Origin: Sciurus carolinensis
Taxonomy: Eukaryota > Chordata > Mammalia > Rodentia > Sciuridae
Direction: 5' to 3'
Assembly (NCBI RefSeq): GCF_902686445.1
Contig: NC_062216.1
Location: forward strand, 10,065,084 to 10,129,083
DNA: 64,000 nucleotides
The first letter of the stretch is position 1, and every line of letters begins with the position of its first letter. The position numbers and the translations under genes are program-made. This document shows positions 32,473-42,955 of the stretch, piece after piece. The notes below the pieces were generated by a model that ran no database searches, had not been told where the DNA came from, and worked only from the letters and a program-made list of their open reading frames with translations.

Positions 32473-32550
32473 TGTAGTTCTGGGGATGGATTCCAGGGCC
32501 TGCTGCAGGCTAGGCAAGCGTTCTCCCACTGAGCTACCTCCCTGGCCCTA
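32473..32550 (-). repeat. ID SINE, antisense, old
   Basis: 'gttctggggatggattccagggcctgctgcaggctaggcaagcgttctcccactgagctacctccctggcc'. Confidence 0.85.
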
Positions 32551-35129
32551 AGTTATGTTGACTTAGTAAAGGAGATTAGCCTCAGTGATGGGTGGGCCTC
32601 GTCCAATCAGCTGAAGGCTCTGAGAGAGAAACTGAGGTTCCCCCGGAGAAGAAGCAATTCTGCCTCAAGACGAAGGATCTGCCCCTGGCCCTACCTGGTT
32701 GCCAGGCTGCCAGCCTTTGGTTCTCTTCATACTTACCTAGATCCTGTCGACACTACACGCACGTGTGCAAGCACACACAGGTCTCCTGCTGCTGTGTGTG
32801 TCGTGCACACAAGTGTCGTGTGTGCCTGTCTCCTACTGGATCCGTTTCTCTGGAGAACCTTCACTGCTCCACCTGTTTGTTTATTTTAATATGGCAAGTC
32901 TATTACAGAAATTAGAAATAACAAATAAACCCAAAAAGATTGTGTTAGCAATTTCACTGCCACAAAATAATCACTACTAACTTTTTAAAAGGCATATATA
33001 GGTATACATATTTCAAAAATGTGTTTTTTATACATTTTTTTATAGATTTTCCTTTGGTTATGAATAGCCGTGTCGGTAGGTACAGGAGCAGGATTCCTGC
33101 GGAGCGTCGCATTTCGGAGTCTCCACAGTGATTTGCCTACTCCTTCCCTTTCTGTTGGAACATTTCATCTTTGTGTTTTGCTATGATAAACAACACCGTA
33201 AGGAACATCTCTTTGTGCCTCTGACTGTTGCCCCCTGAGGACATGTTCCGGCCTTCCTCTTACCTCCCCACACCCCCTTGCACACAAAATAGGGTTGGGT
33301 TTTTTTTTCCAAAATAGTAATTTCTACGGATTGCTAACCCCTTTGAGTGGGGTTCATGGATCCCTCGCAGTGGAGAGACTTTAAGAGTCTAGTTGGATGT
33401 CATCATATAGATAAACGGAGGTCGAGAGGGAGGAAGTGCTCTTCCTTACACAGCACAGGCCGGGGACAGCGGGGGAGGCCCAGAACCCCTTTCATGGCTC
33501 TGCTTCTGGAGGAACTGATCCACTCCCTTCAGCTGCTGGGTTTTCCTCTGGAAAGCTTTACACCTGCCCAGGTGATAACCTTCAGCTGGTGGAAAGCCCG
33601 CGGAGCCCTGTCAATGCCCACCCGTAGCACCTGCCCCCCAGAAGCCAGCGGGTGACGGCTGAAAGAGAAAGCTGCAAGTCCTCCATTTCTTTTTGCTTGA
33701 CTTTTTGATCAGGGAAACTATCCGGCAGGCAAGATAGATGGTTGCTACTGAACCAATGTTTAGGCAAATTGAACTGAGAAGAGGTAGTAATTAATCACAG
33801 CAATAAAATGTCTCTTTCATTAGGAAGAAAGTTCTTGTGTTATAAAAATAATATATGGTCTTTAAAGCTGGGCTTGTTAAATGGTAGGAAGAACACCAAC
33901 TACATGCTGCTGTGTTGTCCACAGAGGGCCATAGCTCATGCTGTGGTGGTGGATTTGCTTCCACGTTTTTGGATTTGCAGTTCTTTTAATTCTCTATACT
34001 TTGTTTTCTCTAACACCGCGTCGTAAACATCATCTGTCTTATGGTCAGTTTTAACACCTGTATAATATGCCACCTCCTGGTGCTGAACACAGGGTTGCTT
34101 CTGCTCCTTCCCTGGGGAATGACTAGCTTGGCACACTTCCTGCAAGTCAGGCTGGGAGGGAAGCTTTAGGTGAGTGTGTTCTGTGATCACTGGTGTCCTT
34201 GGCTCCCCCAGGATACAGGCAGGGATTGGCTTCCCTCAAGTAGGTATAGGATAGAAATTCTGGGAAGAGTTATTTCAGGCTTAATGTATGTGGGTAGGTC
34301 TAGCTGCCTTTCAGTTTAATGGATGAGGACCAGAAATAAGATAATCAGGAGAGCTCTAACCTGGCAGCGCTCTCAAGTCCCCAGTGCTAAGTGAAGGGGC
34401 CCCTCTTCACATACCTGAATTCGCTTTATCAGATCTTCAGAAAACAGTCCTCCTTTCTGTGCACTGAGTTTGCACAATCCCTTATCAAGGCCACCCTGAC
34501 CCACTTTGTGGAACTGAGACACCTAGAGAATAGGTCAGATTCCTGGGCCCACCTGCAGACGGACCTGGGAATACCCGTTCTTAACCAGAAGCCCAGCGCA
34601 TCTGGTGCCGGTGGCACGTTAGCTCTCCCCAGGGGACACACGATGCTGGATGATTGTGGGGGCGCAGACCCAGGGTGCCGTTCCATTCCTCAGGGAACAT
34701 CTCCCCTGCTGTCTCGGCGGCGGGGGGTGAATCAGTCTGACATGTTCCCCGTGTGAACTGAACCCGGACTTCACTGGAGTCCCCATTTTACATCAAGATT
34801 AGGTTGCAAATGATACCAAAGATTTCCGGCCACCTCCTCTGTGGTAGGTATAAGTTTTAAAAATTTTAAATAATTTCACCTCATTGAAAGGGGAGGATCA
34901 GGCCTTCTATTTCACAAAATGAATGATAATTTTCCTTGCATCTAACGCTACTCAAGCATGATTATGCTCTGACGAGAGCTGGCTCACCGCGGGGCATCTG
35001 TGTCCCCAGATGACAAGAGTAATGAGCTGGTTGTTAGGAACGAGAGATGCGCCGGGTCCATCTGACTCAGTGGGCGGTGGGGACACAGAATTTCACCTGC
35101 GTGTCTGGGCTGACCAATGGGTGTGGACC
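32551..35129. other. No gene; possible L1 remnant
   Basis: 33000-33250 ('ttgctatgataaacaacaccgtaaggaacatctctttgtgcc') resembles an antisense old L1 3' region. 33350-33460 resembles reversed MIR. The rest is unassigned. Confidence 0.35.
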
Positions 35130-36060
35130 GCTGGACTAAACACAGCCACAGCAGAGGGACCGATGACCGGCTGAGAACACGGCACAGGACTTGAGGAGAC
35201 CCTTCTCCACAGAAGCCAACGAGCCTGGGAATGGATGCTCAGCATCTCACCTCAGGAAACGGGCCGGAGCCAAGATCAGATGCCACCGTACACCCGCTGG
35301 GATGGCTATGCTGATCACTGTACCGAGAACAGGGATGGACACGTGTTGGTGAGGATGCGGACAGGCTGGAGCCCACCGCCAGGGAAAGACTTCATGGTGG
35401 TTTGGTGGCTCTTCAGAAAGCTAAGTACAGAGTCACCACAGAGCCCAGCAGATCCACACCGGAGGTGTCCCCCAAGGAACCGAAAACACGTTTCAAATAG
35501 ATGCTCCTCCGCGTTCTCCATGACAGCCAAGAGGTGGGACAGTCCCAGCCCCGTCCAGAGGTAAAGGGTCAGCACCACGGTTCACACGCACAATGGAGTA
35601 CTTCCAGCCTTAACTAAAGTGCCCTACTGACTCGTGGACCACCCTCAGAAGCCTGCTGCTAAGCGACAGTGACAAGAGTCCACACGTTCTTTTTTTTTTT
35701 TTTTTGCGGTGCTGGGGATCGAACTCAGGGCCTTGTGCTTGAGAGGCAAGCACTCTACCAACTGAGCTATCTCCCCAGCCCGAGTCCACACGTTCTATGT
35801 TCCATTTACAGGAAACCTCTGGGCCCATCAACCTACAGGGATGGGAGGTGATGACTTAGGGGTGGAAGGGGCGGGGAAAGGAAGGGATAGCGAAAGGACC
35901 TGGGAATTCTGCTTGTGGAAATGAAAACATCCCCAAACTGACTGACAAGGGTGGCGTGACTGTGAACACCAAACCCCACCGGATCCCGCGCTTCAAATGG
36001 GTGAATTGTATGGTATGAGAATTACATCCCAATAAGTCTGTTTTTAATGAAAGAAAAATT
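35130..36060 (+). mobile_element. Old L1 3' end, sense, with an ID inserted
   Basis: 'accgtacacccgctgggatggctatgctgat', 'gtgttggtgaggatgcggacaggctgga', 'acagccaagaggtgggacag' and the end 'caaatgggtgaattgtatggtatgagaattacatcccaataagtctg' follow the ORF2 C-terminus and 3'UTR of an L1M-type element. Heavily mutated. Confidence 0.75.
35691..35781 (-). repeat. ID SINE, antisense, with perfect 15-bp target duplication
   Basis: T-run, then 'gcggtgctggggatcgaactcagggccttgtgcttgagaggcaagcactctaccaactgagctatctccccagcc'. Flanked by gagtccacacgttct at 35676-35690 and 35782-35796. Near-intact B and A boxes suggest a young copy. Confidence 0.96.
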
Positions 36061-37309
36061 AGCTAAATACATTTATAGCTTACATTTCTGATTCAGGGGG
36101 ATGGAACAAATTCAGGATAATTATCCACGTGGAACTCTGATAATGCTGCAAGAGAAAGTAACAACAGAATACTTCAAGAAAACAGAGCAACGCAAAGCTA
36201 CGTGTTAGTGCACAGCCTGTTATCCAAGAAACACCAGCTGGGGCATTGAAATCACTGCCCATTAATATTAATAGGATGCTAATGATGATGAAATGGAAAA
36301 TATTCTTTTTGCATATTGGTAAAGGTCCGTATCCAGGAGAACTTTTTCCTGATCTTTTTCTGTCTACGTATGTGTCTGCAAGTGTATGTCTACATGTACT
36401 GTGGTGCACAACTGCCGTGTGCAAACACGCTTGACTCTGCAGGTTTACTTATTCACATTCATAGATCTGTGCAAATCACTGGCAAGAGGCTTTTTCGTGC
36501 CTTGATGGCGGCCCTTGTTCTTGTCACTTGCCCTTGTTAGTGTGAGTAATGGGCGTTTTCCCTGGAGACCTGCTGCCCCTGCCCCCAGGAGATTCAAGCC
36601 TGCAGCCGGAGTCAGGAGCCCCGGGTCCCGAGAGGCCAGGGAGGCACGAGCACCCGGCGGACAGTCAGGGAGGCTTCTTACGCTCAGCGCTGGATTCCTC
36701 CTGCGTTTCATCTTCCATTTCCCCAAAGTCTTTCCCCGTGTGGCCAATTCGCTTGCTAATTCAACCAAAAACCTGATGATAAAAGTTTACACCCTGAGAC
36801 TGAGAACGGAGCCCCTGAGAACAGGGGAAGAACAGGGAAAAATACAAGCAAAAAGTCAGATTTTCAAAACCAGGGTTGGGGATATCGCTCAGTTGGTAGA
36901 ACGCTTGCCCAGCACGCGCAAGGTCCTGGGTTCAGTTCCCAGCACCGCACACAACCGAAACTGCGCAAATTTCCAAAAACCATGACTATGTCGCAGGTTG
37001 ACCGTTTGGCTTAGAAGGCTGCAGGCAGAGCTCAGGGACCTTCCACGCCCAAAGACAGAGTCAAGGCGGAGCCTGCTGTGTGGAGAACTGTCCCCCAGCC
37101 CTAGGGCTTCCGTGGCCACCGCCTGTCGGGACACGCAGGTGTTTTGATGGAAATGCCAAGGTCCTCTCAGGAGCACCGATTCTTATAATCCTGCAATTTT
37201 ACTCCCCCACAAGCCTGGTAAAGCAGGTGACCACCTTTATTAGCCCCTGTGGGACCAGCCAGGTCCCACCTCTGTCCCACTCCCTCACACAGTGAGTACC
37301 TTTTTACAT
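36061..37309. other. No gene; one ID SINE
   Basis: Unassigned apart from the ID at 36876-36955. Confidence 0.5.
36876..36955 (+). repeat. ID SINE
   Basis: 'ggttggggatatcgctcagttggtagaacgcttgcccagcacgcgcaaggtcctgggttcagttcccagcacc', lacking a clear A tail. Confidence 0.88.
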
Positions 37310-38450
37310 GACCTTGAGAATCAAGGTATTCTTAAAACCTTTACCCCTTAAGTTTTACTTTAGGTTCACAGCAAAATCAGCAGAGGGTATAAGGAGTTCC
37401 CGTATGCTCCCCCATACCCAGAGCCTCCCTATTATCAAGATTCCCCATGAGAGTGGCATGTTTGCCACCATCTAGGAACCTCTGTTGAGATATCATTATC
37501 AGCCAGACTCCACAGTTCACTCAGAGTTCACTCTTGACATTGTACATTCTGTGGATTTGGACCAATGTACCATGACATGCATCTGCCATGACAGTACCCA
37601 GAGCCCTCTGCACTCTCCCACCCAACCCCTGACAACCTCTGGTCCTTTTCTGTCTCCAGAGATCTGCCTTCTCTAGAATGTTGGGTAGTTGGAATCACGC
37701 ACTATGCAACCTTCAGATTTACGTTTAGCTTTCTAATAAACTGCTGCTGTCTTCCGCCATGGCTGCCAGCAATGGACAGATGAGAACTCCTGGTGTTTCT
37801 GGTCCTCATCAGCATGAGGTGGTGTTTCAGATTTTGTCTGCACAATGGTATTTCATGGTTGGTTTTCTGTGCCACTCCCTAAGGATGCAGGAAGTTTGGC
37901 ATATATGTCCATGTGCTACTTACCGTCTATCTTCTTTGATGAGATGTCTTTTGCCCACTTTTAAAATGCGGTTGTTCATTTTCTTATTATAGAGTTTTAA
38001 GCATTCTTGGTGTGTTTGGCTATAAGTCCTTCATCAGATATGCCTTTTGCAAATATTTTCTTCCAGTCTTGTGGCTTGTCTTTTCGTTCTCTCGACATTA
38101 TCTTTTGCAAAGCAGAAGTTTTAATTTTAGCAAAACCCGGCTTATCAAGTATTTCTTTCGTGGCTTGTGCTCTTTGTGTTGTGTCTGAAAAGTCATTTCC
38201 ACTCTCAAAGTCATCTGGGGTTTCGCCCGTGTTATCTTCTGGAAGTCTTATAGTTTTGTGCTTTACGTTGAGGTCTGTAATCCATTTTAAGTTAACTTTT
38301 GTGAAGGGTGTAAGACCCGAGTCTAGTCTCATTTGTTTTTCAGGTGGATCGCTGAGCATTTTTTACAAAAAACTTCCTATGTCTTCATTTCCCCTTTGTG
38401 TGGGCTCTTTCAAAGTTAAACCATTCAAAGTCAATTCTTAACCAGTTTTC
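37310..38450 (-). mobile_element. Old L1 3' end, antisense
   Basis: The left part is a reversed L1M-type 3'UTR ('gttttactttaggttcacagcaaaatcagcagagg', 'ccttctctagaatgttgggtagttggaatcacgc'). The minus frame 37997-38359 retains L1 ORF2 C-terminal motifs ('LTPFTKVNLKWITDLNVKHK', 'KKIFAKGISDEGLIAKH'). The frame is short and truncated. Confidence 0.8.
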
Positions 38451-39383
38451 AAACACAGTTAGAGAAAGGTTTCCTCACAGTGTCTCTGTCGGGGGCGTGA
38501 ACTTCTTGCTTATCATGTGGAAACAGCGTGGGCCTCAGCCCAGCGCAGATCGCTCTCCTGTTGATCTGATTTCTTTTCTTTCTCCCCTCGGTGAGTAACC
38601 AGGGAGCACGGCATTTATCAGCGACAGCCAGTGTCAGGTAAACAATGCGCTGGGGAAAAGGTTACTGTTGATTTCGGTGTAGCCAGCAGGCAGCTGATGT
38701 TCAGGGCCAAGATTACGGAAACAGATCCCAAATTGTCTCTGGAAGGGGTAACACAAAGCAGAAGCCCCTGAGCGGGTGGGAGGGTGATGGTGATTCAGTG
38801 TTTTATGGCTCCTTCCCTATGAGTCAGCACAGAAGCTATTTTCTCTAAGGGACCAGGAGGACTGTCTACAGAACCGGGCCTGGTAGGTTGAGCTGAGGAG
38901 TAAATGAACCTCAGGCGGGTGGGAGCCTGGAGCCTCCTGCCCAGGAGTTGGACTTGGAGGAGAGGAGCCCCCGGCAGAAAGCACAGGTTCTTTCCCAAGG
39001 TGGCGCTGACGTGGCTCCGCTGGCCGGGGGAGCTGACTGACAGGCAGGCGGTGCATGATTCTCCACAGAGCTTGCCGGTTCCTCTGGGGCTCCCTCCTCC
39101 CTCTCCTCCAATCCACTCCTCACTCGGTCCCCTCCATTGCTCAGGACGGGGGTTCTGATGGAACTCCCCTTCACACCAGAGTACCGAGTGTGTGCTCTGG
39201 GCCCAGACCCCGGACTCGGCCTGGCCCTGGGCGGAGCACAGACGTATACAAGACAGTTTCTTTTCCAAGGGGCCAGGAGGGGCATGCATGGCATTATGGC
39301 AGCAGGACAATCCTTAATATCTGTGTTTTGATCATCACAATGTCAGAAAACACACAATTGAATTTTCCTCTTTAAAATAATCG

Positions 39384-39418
<35 letters not shown>

Positions 39419-40739
39419 GAGTATTTCTGAAAAGATGGGTGGTCTCCCTTGGGAAGCGGGGGTGGGTGAGAACTTAGTACACAGGAGACATTTCATGATA
39501 CATCCTTTGTACCTTTGGAGTCTTGTACTGTGTGTATGTATAACTTAGTAAAAGAAAAAAGAAAAAAGAAAAAAAAAGTCAAAGTAGTTAAGGAAATAGA
39601 GTTCCTGTCTTGTGAGGCACAGACCTTCCTACTGTCCCTGAGTGTCCGCCAGCTCAGAGACCGGTGAAGGGCAAGATGGTGTGTGGGTCAAGGATGTCTA
39701 TTATGAATATTTCTAGGCAATTAAAATAAAAGCAAAACCAATAATGCAACTGATAATGCATTTGTGTTCTGATATGCCTGCATCAGGCCTCCTCAAAACG
39801 TCTTCATTGCCAAAATGACCCCACTGGCTCTCGCTGAGCCAGAATGTCACACCCTCCTTGACCAGATACACCTCAGAGAGAAGGTGCCACTTAGCACGGT
39901 GGCACTGATGATGCGGGTGATGTGGATCCATTTGTCCCTCATATGCATTCAACTGAAGAGTCTGTATTTGTAAGAAAACATGCTAAAAGCAGAAATCAAA
40001 CATGTTATCAGTTAACGGAAAGGGTTCAGCTGGATGCAGAACACGGTAACGAAAAGTACTGTTCCAAGTGAGGTGCACCGTGAACTTGGCCAAGCACCAG
40101 CCCGAGCCTTCTGGACAGACTCCCTTCGTGGTCTTGAGCTTGCTTTCCGCTCGTCCCGACAGGTCTTGCTGCGTTCGGTGGGCCTGCCAATGGTGACGTG
40201 AGACGGAAGCTGGGATCCCGTGGTTAAAGCAAGAGCGCTGGAAACCGGGGAGCTGGAGGTTCAATCTGCAGCCCACGAATTGGGGCCAGGGGAGAACCAG
40301 GCGGAACCATGTGCAACCAAAGAGGCAGCGAAGTTGGCAGAACAGTGGACGACAATTTCCAGATAGCCAGTGGCTGGCTGACGGGTGGTACCTAGGATGC
40401 CCCAAACCCAGGCTTTCTTCTCGGGGAACTTGACCCACAGAGCAGGGAAAAATCAAATTGTTCAACTGAGCCACAACAGCAGCACAGCCCAGAGGCAGCA
40501 GAGGGCTTGGTGAGCTGAGATGGCTCCAGAAGGGGCCGCACGGGGTGGGCTGAGCTGTGTTTGGAGAACAGGACAGGAGGCAAAGAGGAAGGGAGACACG
40601 GGAGCACAGGAGGGGAAGCATGTGGCACATGTAGCCACGGGAAAGGTACCAGACTCCCCGAAGTCAGGGGAGCTGTGTGGAGAGTAAGGTCCAGGCACTC
40701 AAAGGAGGAAGGAGTTTCATCTCCCTTCTGTAGTACATG
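38451..40739. other. No gene; (GT)n and A-rich tracts
   Basis: A (GT)n microsatellite lies at 39386-39414 and an A/AAAG-rich tract at 39549-39578. A 215-codon minus frame at 39983-40630 has no recognisable domain and was not accepted as a gene. Confidence 0.5.
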
Positions 40740-40945
40740 GGGAACCCCCAATGTCCTCCTCCACATCTTTGCTGTGTGTTTCTGGGCAAGCTACTTAACC
40801 TCTCTGTGCCTTAAGTTTTCTCATCCGTAAAATGAGAAAAACAAAATGAAGGTTGCTGTATCGAATGTATGCAGACACATAAAGATCTCAGAACACTGCC
40901 CAGCACATATTGAGTGTTTAATAAACGCTGGCTATTTTTACTGTC
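40740..40945 (+). repeat. MIR SINE, well preserved
   Basis: 'tttctgggcaagctacttaacctctctgtgccttaagttttctcatccgtaaaatgag', then 'gaacactgcccagcacatattgagtgtttaataaacgctggc': MIR core through its 3' end. Confidence 0.85.
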
Positions 40946-41689
40946 AATATGGTTACAAGAAGGTCAATCTGATAAGTTAAATTTAAGGATAGAGAAAATG
41001 GAGGCAGATGGATCAGTTACAAGGAGCAGAGGTAAAGTAATATAAACCCAGAAGCTGGTCCAGGCAGTGAAAATTCAGAGGAATACTAGAGACTATCTGA
41101 GAAAAAAAAGCGTAGTAACTGGCCTCCTCCACGGGGGAGGACGGGGGAGGACAGAGTGACCACAGACTGGAGTTTGGGTGGTGGGTGGCAGGAGGACGCT
41201 GAAGCCATGAAGGGCTGTGGGAGTCACAGCGGGCAGTGGTTTGTGGGGATGGAGGGAAGGAGTCTAATTTTAGATGACTTTGAGGTGACAGTGGGACATC
41301 ACAGCAGAAATGTCAAGTGGGCCATTGGAAACAGGTGACTGGTGCTCATGGGAGGGGACATGGCTGTCACTGCAGGATGCAGGATCCTCTGGGCGGAGCA
41401 CGCGGGGCGGGTGGGAGGAGGCGGCGGCTGCAGGACGCTGGCTGTTCACTGTCACCTCACAGGAGCCCGAGGGCGGGGAGGGGCCGGCGCGTGCTGGGCA
41501 GGGGCCCAGGAGGAGCTCCGGGTAACGGCCCTGGGGTCTCGAGCAGCAGATGGACGCTGAATTTTAAAGCACAGAAAACTTTCAGTGTGTGACATTTAAA
41601 GTAAAATGTTAAAAGTAAGTGACAAAATATGACGCAGTTTTGCTTTCGTTTTCCTGTGGGCTAGGACAGAGGCACAAAGAAAACCACAC
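40946..41689. other. No gene; possible ancient repeat
   Basis: 41260-41340 ('tgaggtgacagtgggacatcacagcagaaatgtcaagtgggccattgg') resembles a widespread ancient mammalian repeat that I cannot name. GC rises steeply after 41390. Confidence 0.35.
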
Positions 41690-42660
41690 AGAACGACCCT
41701 GGGCCACCGCGCGACCGCGCCCCGGCTCCTTCCGGGGAGGCGACGCTTCCTCCAGAGCCTCCGGTCCTGCTGTTTGTCCGGCCGGCACGCATCCTCAGGG
41801 CCTGGGAACACCTGGGGACGAGGTGATCAGTCCCAGGCCTGGAGCTGCTCCCAGGGAGGCCGGCCCCTCACCTGCGCCCTGCGACACACACCTGCGGGGC
41901 CCAGAAGTCAGGCTCCAGGGCACTGCTTCCCGCTGTGCCGGGCCCACCCGGCCCGCCTGGCCGTTCTGGCTGCATTTGGGGCCTCCGCACCGAGCTCCCA
42001 GACATCTGCCAGGTGCCCCGCCGGCCTATTTCTTTCTAAAGTTGGCCCGAGCCGCCTGGGTCCCGCCAGGCTGGGGCCGCCTGGGGGCTCCCTGCTCTCC
42101 TGCTCTGCGCGCAGCCTCGGGACGCCCCCCAGCTTCAGATTCTCTTCTGCCAACTCCTCATCCGTCTCGGCTCTGACTTCATTTCCTGCTGCTGTAACAA
42201 AACCCCTGCGGTACAGAAAGAGGCCGGGTTGGCGCACTGTCCACGCCGGGGCGGCTCCGTCTGCTGGGCGTCTGGCGAAGGCGGCATCGTGGGAACGTGA
42301 GGAGATCACGGCGAGACGGGACCAGGGCGACTCGGGGCCAGCGCCCGCTGTGGAACGGCCTGTGGCTGGGGCAGCTGGCCAGGGCCGGAGCCTGGCCCCT
42401 CGCCCGTCACTCCCCCTACACGTGGAACTCTGGGGAGACGCTCCAACCACGACCACAGCTTGCCCATGGCCCTCCTGGGTCCCCTCGCCAGTGCTCGACG
42501 AGCATCCTATTTCCTCGTGCAGTCTGTCCCGGGTAGAAAGTGAAGGGCAAGGACGAGCCCCTGTTGGCGTTGCAGTGTGGCCCGTCTCCAGGCGGCCACA
42601 CCTGCGGGGTGATTCCAGAGTCTGAGAGCAACGCAGTGCTGGCAGAGCTTGCGGAGGGTG
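41690..42660. promoter_or_regulatory. Orphan CpG-rich island
   Basis: CpG density is far above the rest of the window: about 13 CpGs in 41696-41790 by eye, with frequent CpGs continuing to about 42640. No annotated first exon is evident. The right third (42185-42470) overlaps an antisense MaLR LTR that keeps many CpGs. Large overlapping frames (41774-42625 plus, 41908-42765 minus) are expected in such GC-rich DNA. It could be the promoter of an unseen transcript or simply a GC-rich segment. Confidence 0.45.
42185..42470 (-). repeat. MaLR-like LTR, antisense, CpG-rich
   Basis: 'cctgctgctgtaacaaaacccctgcggtacagaaag' and 'ggcatcgtgggaacgtgaggagatcacggcgagacggg' parallel the antisense MaLR at 57826-58225 and the general family. 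Unusually CpG-rich for an old LTR. Confidence 0.45.
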
Positions 42661-42837
42661 CTGGGGTTGCCTGCATTTCCTCAGGTTTGCCATGAATTTA
42701 AAGCGTGAATTCAAAACCCGTCCTGTTTTCCACTCAATAACATTTCCTTGCACTGATAAATTCATGAAAATTCAATATGCTTGATTTCCTTTTATGTTCT
42801 TCAAATGCCTGACGGGGCAATTATTTTTCATTTTATT

Positions 42838-42955
42838 CTTAAGATGGGGTCTTGCTGTGTTGCTCAGGCTGGTCTTGAGCTCCCAACCTCAAGTGAGCCT
42901 TCAGCCTCAACCTCCCAAGTAGCTGGGACCGCAGCCTGTGTTCCCACACTTAACA
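42838..42955 (-). repeat. B1/7SL-type SINE, antisense, old
   Basis: 'gatggggtcttgctgtgttgctcaggctggtcttgagctccc', then 'cctcaacctcccaagtagctgggaccgc'. Monomer, no dID. Confidence 0.8.

Noticed and set aside
39983..40630. 215-codon minus-strand frame
   Set aside because: No domain or signal peptide pattern that I recognise, and overlapping frames exist on both strands; kept only as unassigned sequence.
41774..42765. Two antiparallel frames of 283 and 285 codons
   Set aside because: Both lie in the CpG-rich island and cross the antisense MaLR LTR; mutual antisense overlap is a composition effect.
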